Assembly: GCA_947579605.1 (NCBI GenBank)
Contig: OX388312.1
Location: 23,769,313 to 23,833,312 of the forward strand
Direction: 5' to 3'
Origin: Athripsodes cinereus
Taxonomy: Eukaryota > Arthropoda > Insecta > Trichoptera > Leptoceridae
Length of the DNA: 64,000 nt
Shown here piece by piece: positions 34,715 through 45,010 of this stretch; positions within the stretch are counted from its first letter, which is position 1; each line of letters begins with the position of its first letter. A program made the position numbers and the translations under genes. The notes under the pieces are model-generated. The model was not told where the DNA came from and ran no database searches. It saw only the letters and a list, made by a program, of their open reading frames with translations.

Positions 34715-35269
34715 AACAATACAAAACACATTACGGTATTTTGAGTATTTACGTTGATACAAGTACACGTAGGTATTATAATATGAATCCGCTCCGTACA
34801 CAAATTCCCGGAGTTTTTCATTTGAAATACTCAAGTATGTACACAGCAAATACTTGAGTGAAGTATATGGAAACGGATCTTAAGACAGACTCAGTAATAA
34901 ATTGTTTAAGGAAGGACTATTGTGGACAAAACAGATCAACATTCATTCATTTCTCAGAGTTTATTTAGTTTAGTCATACCTAGTTTGTTTCACTCATTAT
35001 TATTACAACAGTTTTTTTGCAAATACATACCTACATAGCACTAACAACGTTATGACAACGTTAAGAGCAACGTTAAGAGCATTACCTGCGTTTTTGCCAG
35101 TGGCGTGAATTTTTTTTAATTTTTTTAGTGACATGGGTTATGATTTCTAACTAATTTTGATCAAGTGGTGCATAAAAGTACATAGGTACATAAGAAGAAT
35201 TAGAAGGAAAAAACATGTTTATTGTTGACAAATCCAATAGATTATGACTAAGTAGAAGAACGTAACGCC
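34715..35269. other. No recognised feature
   Basis: AT-rich. A small inverted pair, atactcaagta and tacttgagt, lies at 34828-34860. Confidence 0.45.
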
Positions 35270-35385
35270 TTTAAATATGATCAGTTTAGGATCAAGCACT
35301 TAGTTTAGGGTCGGACGACGCGATTTAATGGCTACGGCGCCTTGAGATTCGAGTATGACGAGTTTAACCCATAAGAAGAAGAATA
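35270..35385 (+). repeat. Possible LINE 3' end with AAG tail
   Basis: A GC-richer block (gggtcggacgacgcg, ctacggcgccttgagattcg) ends in ataagaagaagaat, the same tail style as the family D LINEs. No protein motif is readable. Confidence 0.3.
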
Positions 35386-35532
35386 TGAACAGGGCCTCTA
35401 AATACAGAAAACATACAAAAAGTGCGACTTTCCCGATAGCTTCTCGAATGTCGACAGTTTAAATCTCGAATGGCGTCAAGAATAGGGTTGTAGACTGCCG
35501 ATCGACTTTTGTGAGTCTTTTTCAATCGGCAT

Positions 35533-35548
35533 ATCTCGCATGCGAGAT
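35533..35548. other. 16-bp perfect palindrome
   Basis: atctcgcatgcgagat is its own reverse complement. It lies next to a second inverted repeat, tgccgat...atcggca (35496-35502 and 35525-35531). Its function is unknown. Confidence 0.7.
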
Positions 35549-35629
35549 TTATCAATCGAAACTGGAGAATAGCGCCCCAGAAGGCACTGTTGAATAAAAT
35601 ACGCACAAATTTATTACACTGAATTGATG

Positions 35630-35671
35630 TATATCCGTTGGCTACCCCAGTTGTGGGAGATACCGTGATTC
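35630..35671 (-). repeat. Rep1 fragment, 5' end
   Basis: ggctaccccagttgtgggag and ataccgtgat are the reverse complement of the Rep1 start. Confidence 0.6.
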
Positions 35672-38449
35672 TATGTATGTTTTTATTTATGAATAATGAA
35701 TCCATCATTATATATACCTACTAATGAATAAATTTACATACATTAATGAACGTACTAGGTATCTATGAAAAAAGTTCTGTTAAACCAGACTCGGCCAATT
35801 CGTATAAATAAATAAATTAAGCATTTTACTTTCCGAGTATTATAATAACACTTTAACATAATTTGTCATCTTGCACAATTTTCTTTCTTTGATTACAGTA
35901 TCATTCTCCACATAGGCAAAAGTTTATATTTGCATTATATGTATGTGCGGTAGGTACGTCACTGGTTTTAAACACAAGTCCAAAGAATAAATAGTTACAA
36001 TAGATGTGATAAACACAAAGGCAAAGTGTGAATGGTCTAAATTTTTTTTTTTTTATCAAATAACAAACACTTTTTCTATGACACCTCACGAAGATTGACT
36101 ATTTTACAATGTACCTGATACCTTTACCGACTGACTGACAAAATTTACACTTTATGTATAGTATCTTGAGGTGTAGTTCTTGGAACAAGGAATACTGTAA
36201 TAATTAGTCAATAGCCAGGCGGAAGGGCGGTTTCTTTTCAAATATCTTTTAGCAATCTATGATTAAGATAATATTGTACTCTTTATGTGCCTTAAATTAT
36301 TAAGATAATTTTATGGCTTTCAAATATGTAACATTATGTATCACATTAAATTAATATTTTAATTTTTTGAGATACGTAATTTTGATCATTACATATAGTT
36401 AGTCCACTAACAACCACATTTATTATGACAGAAGAGATCAATTAATGTAAGTATAAATAATTTTATAAAAAAATTTGAATTTGTGAATTTGTTCGAGTTG
36501 AAATATGCACTTTACAATATGTATAATACATTTATTACAAGTCATGGGAATATTGATATGATTTCCCCAATTTTGTGTTCTCGATCAATTTTCTAAGTGA
36601 GAACTTTTTTTAAAGCCTCAAATTTCATCATGGTATCATACAACACAATATTGAGCAATTATAGAAAATTGAAAATGCTGATTTAATTTATAATAATATA
36701 TAATATTCAAAAACACTTCCGCCTTATAACTATAAACCACACTAATCAAAGTAATATTCGTCCCACGCATTCACCTATAAACATAGAGATAACAATAAAA
36801 AAAAAAAATATTTATTCACAAAATAGATAATATAGTCATAATTTAAACATTAAACACACTCATTACTAAAATTATCACTGTTGCATTCCAAGTCGTAAAA
36901 CTTATCTCAGAAACAATAATATCTACCCCAGGTACCACCAAAGTTAGAGGTAACTTCTATGTTATGCCTGTACACAACAAAACTTCATATTGATCACATA
37001 AAAACTCACTTAAAAACCACCCAGACAGTATTTTGATAACAACGATATTAGTAGGTAACCTACCAACTATCTATTAGTTTTATTTTCTTTAAAAGCTATC
37101 GCTTAGTTAATTGTTCCATAAATATTGTAATCGATATCTGTCACCTGTTTATATAATGGTGGCGAGGTTAAAATAATAATAATATAAGCTAGAATTGAAC
37201 TAAAAACTTCACCGATGTTTAGTTCGATTATAGCGAATAACTTATTACATGTTTCGAGCTATTTTGTTTCTTAATTATAAGCACTTGTGGTGGTCGTAAA
37301 TATCGAGAAATGATGAATAAAAATATTGATAAAACATACACACTAAATATTCAAAACAAGTTGCTTTTTATCGCATACCTTTACTTAATTATAATAAATT
37401 TATTCGGGTACATTAGTCAATAAAAACATTTGTTTTTTTGTCAATGGACACAATAGCTCAAACAATGGATTATACAATTGATGATTTATATCGCCCTTTA
37501 TAGTACATACATAATATTTGAACAATTTAACAGTACAATATACTTGAAATAATTATTGAAAGAGGAAGGGAGAAGGGAATACAGTATATATTTATATGTT
37601 GACATACCTATATATCTAAAAATAAAATAAACTAAAAAGAGTATATTCATAATATTTTTTATACAGCTAGTTTAATTTTAACTAATGTTTTATCACCGAT
37701 TTTAAGCGTTACATTCCTTTCTTTAAAAAATAACAAAATGTATAGTAAATTATCATAATATTGTAATCATTGCATTTTGATAAAAATTATACAAAAGAAA
37801 GAAGATTTTAATAATTACTTACTAAAAATTTACTTGCAATAACCAAACTCTCGCACTAACCGATTTCTTACTAACAAATTTCGAGTGTATTTTTGAAGTT
37901 CTTTACTAAATAATGTTTGAGTATGTTTCTTGTTTTATAAGATACGCCTTACAGAGACTATCTTAAAGATAATCCTTATACTCAGCTACTTAATTAAAAT
38001 TTAGTGTTATTTACTATACTAAAGGTCTTTAACATACATTAATCTTTCTTTAATAATACGATTTTTTAGTAGAAATCGAATAGGTACACACTCGCCTAGG
38101 TACTAAAGCGTTTGAATTCATTGATAAACATAGAAAAATACTTACATTTTTTTATTTTAAACTGGATTTTTTAAATTTTATTTTAAACGACAAAAAGAGG
38201 CTAAATAAATAAGTAATTTATTCCGCATTCATGATATAAGCATATTTATTTAATAGAATGTATATTTTTTTTATTTACGAATAGAATAATGTATTCATCA
38301 TTTAAAAATCACGTATATAATACATTCTAAAACTACAATTCAATTCAATTCTTTTTTTAAAAAAAAAAGACGAATCAATACACCAACCTTGAAAGGCTTT
38401 TGAAAACAACGTGTTTCCACTACTTTTCTGAACGTTTTTGGATGTCCTG
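35672..38449. other. Long AT-rich stretch, no recognised feature
   Basis: This is the longest stretch without any of the repeat families except 5.6-9.7 kb and part of 49.5-52.9 kb. It has no coding signal. Confidence 0.5.
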
Positions 38450-38592
38450 TATTCGGAAACATAACGAATAAGACATTTGATATTTTCAATTAGCGATAAT
38501 GTATGGCATTGTGCCTTGTTCTATGACACAGAGTGGACTACCTGTATGTTCATTATATTTCTACAGTAAGTCCTCCAGCTACCCTACTTGAA
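38450..38592 (-). repeat. Rep1 copy, strongly diverged
   Basis: aagacatttgatattttcaa, ttagcgataatgtatggc and ccagctaccctacttg keep the Rep1 order on the minus strand. Confidence 0.45.
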
Positions 38593-38694
38593 CCTGATAA
38601 AAAATGTAACAAATTTGTTACGAAACATAAAAGTTTGAAACTGTTTACATAATGAAAACAAGTACTAATTTAAAAAATATTTTTTTCTCTAAAA

Positions 38695-38862
38695 AAGATT
38701 TATCTGGGTTTTTCTTATAAACCCAAATATGTACAGCCGTATATGCCTTTCACAGCAAGTTAAAAACTTGTGTCGTGAAAGGGAAGTTTGTCGGCACCTG
38801 GGATCGATCGACGAACCCCATGTGCATGAGGCTGAGACTCTACCTCCAGGCTACCGACGAAC
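38695..38862 (-). mobile_element. SINE-A copy 4
   Basis: On the plus strand it reads tatctgggtttttcttataa, gcctttcacagcaag, gtgtcgtgaaagggaag, then the head with tctacctccaggctaccgac. Box B is altered: the head holds a short duplication (gggatcgatcgacgaacccc). It is full-length but older than the 10961 copy. Confidence 0.75.
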
Positions 38863-39771
38863 TCACTCATACAAAAGTTATGTATATTTTTTTATTATTA
38901 GCTTAATACCACAACCATCCTTTACAGTAATAATTATATGACTTTTCCACTTTATGTATATATACCTATCATTTGGGAAGAGCCCCATACAGAAAATTAT
39001 AGCAGTACTCGTAATAATGATATAATTTAATGTCATTCGTACTAAGGTTAGTGGTACAAAAGTTGAAATGAATCAAATTACGAGGTAAATAATAGACACA
39101 CACAAATACAGTTTGTACAGGCGACATACAAAACATAATGATTATGTTAACTGTTGTTAACAAAATAACAGTTCTTGAATCTATTATCAAATAAAAACGA
39201 TTTAAAAAGATTAAATTACTCTATCATTCAGTTTGGGAAGAATATATCTGTTGCAGTCTGTCTGATATAACATGAATAATACGTCAGCCGCTTTGCTAAA
39301 CACCTAGGGTATGGACCTATTTTATTGTAGGAATTTTGAATTTAAGAACATTTTGAATTTCAATTGGCGTAGAATGTCGAATGAAGAAGAAATACACATA
39401 CAAGAATTGAATCATTGCAGTACCTACCTAGTTCTAGGGTGATTTGTGTACGTCACCAAGGTGTAAGTGAAAGGACATAGTTTATACGACAATGATCAAG
39501 CACCATCAAATTTTGACATGGCAATACGCACGATACGCTCCATACAAATGCGACGTCACAACCCACAAAAAAATTAAATCAAATAAAAAACTCGTACTCG
39601 ACTTGTTGAATAATAAACGTAAGAATTTTGATTATGTTTTCTAGTATCAGAGGACTATAACAGTGCATTGAAGAGAGACTCATCTCACCCGGATATCTCA
39701 GGAGTTGTAGACTCTTGTTTATTCGAACAATCAAACCAAAATTGTCGTCCTCATGGGCGGGCCATTGAACA
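38863..39771. other. No recognised feature
   Basis: AT-rich, without motifs. Confidence 0.5.
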
Positions 39772-39988
39772 GGCCAGATACCTTAGTCAATACAGTCAAT
39801 AACACATTTTCACGTTGCGTTTTTGTTCCGTTAGCGTTCGGGTGCAGACGATGTTGCAAGCAAGTGTCAATTTCGTTGCTAAGATACACAATAGTTACGA
39901 AAATTAACACTTTGGCGCACCATCGTCTGCACCCGAACGCTAGCGGAGCGGGAACGTGACGCGATAGTGTGTTGTTGACTCAGGCCTC
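39772..39988. mobile_element. Foldback MITE array, unit 1
   Basis: The right half (aagatacacaatag onward to ttgactcaggcctc) is the same, base for base, as the reverse complement of the 11908-12110 copy. The left end differs: it reads ggccagatacctta and holds a doubled agtcaatac. The unit is almost fully palindromic and has no ORF. Confidence 0.85.
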
Positions 39989-40187
39989 AGATACCTTAGT
40001 CAATACAGTCAATAACACATTTTCACGTTGCGTTTTCGTTCCGTTAGCGTTCGAGTATAGTCGTTTCGAGTAATTTCGTTGTTAAGATACACAATAGTTA
40101 CGAAAATTAACACTTGCAACATCGTCTGCACCCGAACGCTAACGGAGCGGGAACGTGACGCGAAAGTGTGTTATTGACTCAGGCCTC
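39989..40187. mobile_element. Foldback MITE array, unit 2
   Basis: Head-to-tail with unit 1. It starts agataccttagtcaataca and ends gactcaggcctc. The centre is altered: the arm reads cgagtatagtcgtttcgag where unit 1 has cgggtgcagacgatg, and the cactttggcgcacc block is lost. Confidence 0.85.
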
Positions 40188-40391
40188 AGATACCTGAGTC
40201 AATAACACATTTTCACATTGCGTTTTCGTTCCGTTAGCGTTCGAGTATAGACGAAGTTGCAAGCAAGTGTCAATTTCGTTGCTAAGATACACAATAGTTA
40301 GGAAAATTGACACTTTGGCGCAACATCGTCTGCATTTGAACGCTAACGGAACGAAAACGTAACGTGAAAATGTGTTATTGACTCAGGCCTC
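40188..40391. mobile_element. Foldback MITE array, unit 3
   Basis: It starts agatacctgagtcaataaca and ends gactcaggcctc. The arms carry their own matched changes (acgaaaacgtaacgtgaaaa pairs with ttttcacattgcgttttcgt), so this unit remains a good palindrome after drifting. Loose gcctc and cctcaggcctc words follow to 40430. Confidence 0.85.
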
Positions 40392-40431
40392 TGAAAGCCT
40401 CATTTACACTCCTCAGGCCTCTTTTACACTC

Positions 40432-40994
40432 TCTTTTCAGTGTCCCATTTAGGAGGTAAGAAAGTTTATTGAGAATAAAATAAACATACTATAACTACTA
40501 TAAGTACAAAGAAGTATGTAAGTATTGTGGCTTTGTAATAAAATACTTACATTGCAATACTCATTTACACTGAATCATTTTTTTTAAGGTTATTATTAGA
40601 TAGTAACCTATTATTTCAATTTGCCTTATACATATTTTTACTATTATTACCCATTACAATACATAGAATAATGTCAGTGAGTATATTATTTTCACCTATA
40701 AACATGCATACATTATGAGTGTATGGTGTATATTAGGCCATGTATGATAGGATATACGTGTTCAGGTATGTTTATTTTGACATTGTAACCTGGTAAGTTC
40801 AACATACAAACACACATACATACATACATGATATTATGTATAATTATTATTGAGGATAGAATAGAGTGCCTACTTAGTGTTTGATTGAATATAGAATAAT
40901 TTAGTCACCAGGCAGTACCCTACATCGTGGAGTTGCATGTTAAATTTGTTCGAATGAAATTGTTTTATATTACCTACTACTACTCTAGTACTAT
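40432..40994. other. No recognised feature
   Basis: AT-rich, without motifs. Confidence 0.5.
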
Positions 40995-41241
40995 CCCATC
41001 ACGGCACACGGCCACAAGTGGGGTAGCCAGCAGACAAGCCATATTATGCAATAAATATGCAAGCTTTCCTGTCCGTGCCAACAACAATTAAAGCATTCAG
41101 GATGGGTGGCAAACCTCATCACTGAATTTGAGTGTATATTGTCTTTACTTTTTCGAACATCTGCATGCCTCTTACAGGACACTTAAAAACTTGCGAAAAA
41201 GAGTGGGAGACCAGTTCATTGCCACGGAGGGTGCTCCATGG
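40995..41241 (+). repeat. Rep1 copy, full-length
   Basis: cccatcacggcacacggcca, aagtggggtagccagcagac, gcattcaggatgggtggcaa and gagtgggagaccag follow the consensus in order. Confidence 0.8.
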
Positions 41242-41403
41242 AGATCATCTTTTTACAGCATCTCGGTATTCGTTACAAGTAGTGAAGCCAGTAAACTATA
41301 CATTTAATAAACACGCAAGTTGTGCGCTCCAAGCTTATAAGAACAAGAGATAACATTTTTTTGGTTATTGACAAAAAATTAAAAAAACATATCCCCGCAT
41401 TTT

Positions 41404-41532
41404 TATGTAAGTTTAAGAGTGTCCTGTAAAGGGCATCACAATTCTGTAAAATATCACAGTTATACCTACATTTAAAATATCCAATTGGGCAAAATAGTAT
41501 CTCAGCTACCCTACATAATATATTTCACAAGC
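41404..41532 (-). repeat. Rep1 copy with internal deletion
   Basis: agtttaagagtgtcctgtaa and gggcatcacaattctgtaaa are followed by cagctaccctacataatata; the central gccacccatcctgaa block is gone. Confidence 0.55.
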
Positions 41533-41639
41533 CACTGAGAAGATAACTTGTAAGTTTATAACACGTAATCAGTTTAACTGTAGGAGACATCACGACAAAA
41601 TAATAATATAAATTATTACCCAATTGAAACTTAACAAAA

Positions 41640-41765
41640 AATAAATAAAACTTTATTGGTATCCAAATAGGTATGTAAGTAGTATACAACAAAATTTCTA
41701 CAGAGAGCATAAGGTACCAAAAGGCAGGCTTATCGCATAGGCAATTTCTTCCAGCCAACCCGGAA
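41640..41765 (-). repeat. Rep3: LINE 3' UTR fragment
   Basis: It starts aataaataaaactttattgg and continues to aggcttatcgcataggcaat and ttcttccagccaaccc. This is the minus-strand form of the Rep3 block. Confidence 0.6.
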
Positions 41766-42199
41766 AAAGAAAAAATAAATAAAAATAAAAAAATAGGCAC
41801 ATATCGATAAAATATATACCTATATGTACAAGTATAAACAAATACTAAATAAGATTCCAAAAAAAACCAATAGGTACCTATATATAATAAAACCTATAGG
41901 TATGTATAAAAAATCATAAACATACTTTTAATAAAACCTGCCCTTTTATAAATATTGTTATGTGACGTAAATGTATGTAATATGTTTAATTATTTTATAA
42001 AACCATAGGAAGTATAGACAATGCGTAATCAAACAATTTATTATACGCTTTATGTTTGTTTGATTCAGGTACTTTGCACTTTATTCTTCAACCCACGCAC
42101 CATTCAAACAATACAACAAAGTAATCCTGGCATGAATATATAAGTCCGTTTATATGTAGGAATGAATACATACATGTTCATTATATATACCTATATATA
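41766..42199. other. No recognised feature
   Basis: AT-rich between Rep3 and Rep4. Confidence 0.5.
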
Positions 42200-42480
42200 T
42201 TATATGAATGACTCTATGATCCAATCTTCGTCCGAAATGCATGCGGAAAACCAGCATGCATTTCATGAACGAAAGATCATATGGTTTTACGCAGGACATA
42301 ATATTGTTGAAATAGCTTTATTTCTCGGATATTTCAGGAGTCCAAGGACTCCTATTTATCCGTTTAGGTGACAATTTATTTATATTTGAACTCTCAGGAG
42401 ATAATAATATAATTATGTAAGGTGAAGGTTTTACTCAATTTCACTGTGTTCTGTTAGGCAGAGACTTGGCTCATGCCTTT
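42200..42480 (+). repeat. Rep4 copy 1, interrupted by a small insert
   Basis: It shares tgaatgactctatgat, catgcatttcatgaacgaaa and ggtgaaggttttactcaatt with 47945-48110. The 48 kb copy lacks about 100 bases found here at 42296-42410. The class is unknown. It has an open frame over parts of both copies but no known domain. Confidence 0.6.
42296..42410. mobile_element. Possible mini inverted-repeat insert in Rep4
   Basis: This segment is absent from the other Rep4 copy. Its edges read cataatatt and aatataattatg, partly inverted. An internal palindrome, aggagtccaaggactcct, lies at about 42337-42354. Confidence 0.35.
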
Positions 42481-42738
42481 GCATATGGTACGAGACTTAG
42501 CGCGTCGCCAGAATATGAATATAGATTTATGTAATATATTTGAATTTGACGAAAAAATGCCATGTTTCGATATTAATACACGTGTCTCATCAGGACCAAC
42601 ATTATAGGAAGGACCGCACATAATTGCCGATGCAGCATCAATCCGCGAGGAGTATCGCATACATTCATTATACATATAGCTTAATCCAGCCTTAGCCGAT
42701 TCGTAAGCATCGGAACATCTAATACTCTTTTCTCTACC
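42454..42738 (-). CDS. Candidate exon, unidentified protein
   Basis: The minus strand is open for 94 codons from a good 3' splice site (tatcacttgcag, AG at 42740-42739) to a TAA at 42454. It begins GREKSIRCSDAYESAKAGLS in phase 0 and continues with MCGPSYNVGPDETRVLISKH. Third-position use is mixed rather than AT-only, and the residue mix is protein-like, with several Cys, Tyr and Ser. No known domain is recognised. The last ~25 bases overlap the edge of Rep4, so it may instead be transposon-derived. No donor or partner exon was found. If the acceptor is ignored, the open frame extends upstream to a Met at 42771. Confidence 0.3.
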   Translation of the reverse strand, partial: GREKSIRCSDAYESAKAGLSYMYNECMRYSSRIDAASAIMCGPSYNVGPDETRVLISKHGIFSSNSNILHKSIFIFWRRAKSRTICKGMSQVSA

Positions 42739-43169
42739 CTGCAAGTGATACATACATATTATCTTGAACATTATACAGAAAAAATGACGACATAATTTAA
42801 TTTTAAAAACTTCTTTAGACTCGCTAAATATATGTTTTTAAAGGTGACTTTAAGCCGCGGGTTTTATAAGCTAGATGGTAATATAATAATAAATTCTCAA
42901 ATCGGAAAATAAAAGCACAATGAAATTTGTTAGAAGTATCAACTCTATTCAAAATCGTGTGTCGAAGTAAATATTACACCGTCATATGCGTCCTTCACAC
43001 GTGAACTTGAAAACTAATCAAATATTTATTGATTTAATTTAAAACAAAATTTATTCAAATTTGAAAAAAATAAAGTTGTCTGCATATTGAATTCGAAATA
43101 ATATAATACTTATATTGAACCACTTATAAAAAACTTATTCTGTTGAATTTTCGACAATAAAAATAATTC
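42739..43169. other. No recognised feature
   Basis: AT-rich. If the 42.5 kb exon is real this would be intron sequence upstream of its acceptor. Confidence 0.4.
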
Positions 43170-43316
43170 GTCCACTCTTCTCTGCTAGTTTTTGAGTGCT
43201 CTGTATAGAAGGCAGGTATTCGTAGGACGTCACTAATAAAATATTTGGCATCTTCTATTTAGCGATGAGGTATTCCATCCAATCTGAATGTCTTTATTTT
43301 TTTTTGGCACGTAGAC
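43170..43316 (-). repeat. Rep1 copy, partial
   Basis: ccactcttctctgctagttt, tgagtgctctgtatagaagg and gatgaggtattccatccaat are in Rep1 order on the minus strand. It runs to tttggcacgtag. Confidence 0.7.
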
Positions 43317-43339
43317 TACGATCTGCGATTTTTATGAGG

Positions 43340-43436
43340 TTTATTTGCTTAATCTTTACTGTACCTACATTGATTACAAATAATTTCATAGAAGGTAAAC
43401 ATTCAAATTAATTACAATCTTATACAGATTGATTGT
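43340..43436 (-). repeat. Rep3 fragment
   Basis: cttaatctttactgtaccta and cattgattacaaataatttc match 17477-17610. It is cut at about 43436. Confidence 0.5.
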
Positions 43437-43467
43437 ATCTAATTAATATATAGTTAAATAATTTATA

Positions 43468-43525
43468 AAAAATTAAAAACACTTATATTTTCACTATATT
43501 TATTTAAACTCTTAATAACTAAACT
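43468..43525 (-). repeat. Rep5 copy (shared with 54.2 kb)
   Basis: aaaacacttatattttcact and atatttatttaaactcttaa are the reverse complement of the 54195-54265 sequence. Its class is unknown. Confidence 0.5.
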
Positions 43526-43619
43526 AAACAATTAATATATGGTTAATATATAAACTACCGGATACCCCATTTAAGGAAGAGGGTGTAATGTTTAAAATGT
43601 TTAATATAGATATATACCT

Positions 43620-43770
43620 ACCCGGTTGGTTGGAAAACATCGCATTCCAGCAAGAAACTCGCCCTATGTAGGTACCTACATTGAATTGAACAACTGATAT
43701 TTTTACGATACTTTGTATTGGTTTGAAATGTTGTTACCAATGTACAGTGAAGAATAATAAAAAAAACCAG
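43620..43770 (+). repeat. Rep3: LINE 3' end
   Basis: It reads ggttggttggaaaacatcgc, gaaactcgccctatgtagg, ccaatgtacagtgaagaata and then ataaaaaaaacc. It faces the minus-strand fragment at 43340 head to head. Confidence 0.55.
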
Positions 43771-43931
43771 AAACCTGTTCTAAATTTTTGGCTCACCAGC
43801 CATCCATTAAGAAACGTTTTAAAGTCGTTCATGTTAAATGAGGTTTAATAAAGTTTTAAATTCATATTTTCATCATAATAATAATAATAATGTTGAATCT
43901 AATATTGTTTTGTTTAATAAATGAGATATAT

Positions 43932-44070
43932 GAGATAATAATAATAATAATAAACTTTATTGTGCTTAAAAAAACATACATATATACAGATTATAAATAC
44001 CAATAATTATCATGCACAATGGGCGAGTTTATCGCGTGTAAGCGATATCTTCCAACTAACCATACATAAT
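43932..44070 (-). repeat. Rep3: LINE 3' end with AAT-repeat tail
   Basis: The minus-strand copy starts with an ATA/AAT microsatellite and aaactttattgtgctt, then acaatgggcgagtttatcgc and gcgatatcttccaactaacc. It is the clearest Rep3 member. Confidence 0.65.
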
Positions 44071-44589
44071 TTTCATAAGAAAAGTACACCGTAAAAAAGC
44101 GTTTAAATACGATGTTAAACATCCTTATTATGAGAAAAGTGCTTGATTACCTATTGAAAATGCATTCTATATTATTATATTCTACCACGACTATCATCAG
44201 CTCTCCGTTTCTTTTCATGAATAAGTCATACATTCGGATATTTTTAGGACACAGAGCGGCAAATGTACCGAACTAGAAAGTGTTTTCTTTATATTCAAAA
44301 AAGGCACATACGAATAATACAAATTACAAATCCAATACATTACTGTGAAACATTTTGAAATTTAGATGTATGCCGCAAGTATCTACAACATAATGATGAG
44401 TATATGTTGACGAAACGTATCTTTCATAAATATCAAAAGACTTATATTTTTAGAGTTAATGTTTCCAGCTGAAAGATGATATTGAGAATGGAAATCTTTT
44501 TAAACTTTCTTATACTTATGTACATGATGTCAAATAATGTGAATCTGGTAATGTAATCAATCTGAAAATGCCTTAGTGAGCAATATGCC
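44071..44589. other. No recognised feature
   Basis: AT-rich, without motifs. Confidence 0.5.
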
Positions 44590-44692
44590 TGAATGGTGAA
44601 GGTGAAGAAGATTGGTAGCGAAAGGAATCGAACTCAGAATCTCTTGATTGAAAGTCCGAGAGTCTACCATCAGGCTAACGTTCACCTCATTA
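44590..44692 (-). mobile_element. tRNA-like SINE head (family C)
   Basis: On the minus strand, gttagcctgatggtagactc is a good box A (44661-44680), then gactttcaatcaagag, then box B gagttcgattcc (44624-44635). The spacing is tRNA-like but the anticodon stem is broken, so I call it SINE-derived rather than a working tRNA. Confidence 0.6.
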
Positions 44693-44780
44693 TCTATTGT
44701 AATTTTGACAAAAAGCATGCATGATGATTATTTAAGGATGATCACAACTTACCACAGGCATGGTTAGAAATATTACATTC

Positions 44781-45010
44781 GACGCCATCAAGGCATTTCC
44801 CACAAGCGGAGTTACCAATAGGCTATCATCATGTAATAAACACACAAGTTAAGCTCAACGTGTTAATTTATTTTCAAAGATATGTAGCATACCTTAATAT
44901 TGAATCAAAGATTTGAAATGCTTTTCACGTGATGTTTTACGAATACCTACCTGTCTTTTACAGAGCACTCGAAATCTTGCAGAAAGGAGTGAGAATCATT
45001 TTATTTGTTC
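44781..45010 (+). repeat. Rep1 copy
   Basis: gccatcaaggcatttcccac, aagcggagttaccaatagg, cttttcacgtgatgttttac and cagagcactcgaaatcttgc are in order. It is diverged in the middle. Confidence 0.7.

Noticed and set aside
35364..35708. 114-codon minus-strand ORF as a gene
   Set aside because: It has no family likeness, spans palindromes and a Rep1 fragment, and has a low-complexity residue mix.
39772..40391. CRISPR-like array
   Set aside because: The repeats are ~200-bp palindromic MITEs without short unique spacers, in an insect-like genome.
44590..44692. Possible working tRNA on the minus strand
   Set aside because: Box A and box B are good, but the anticodon stem does not pair and the acceptor ends do not match.
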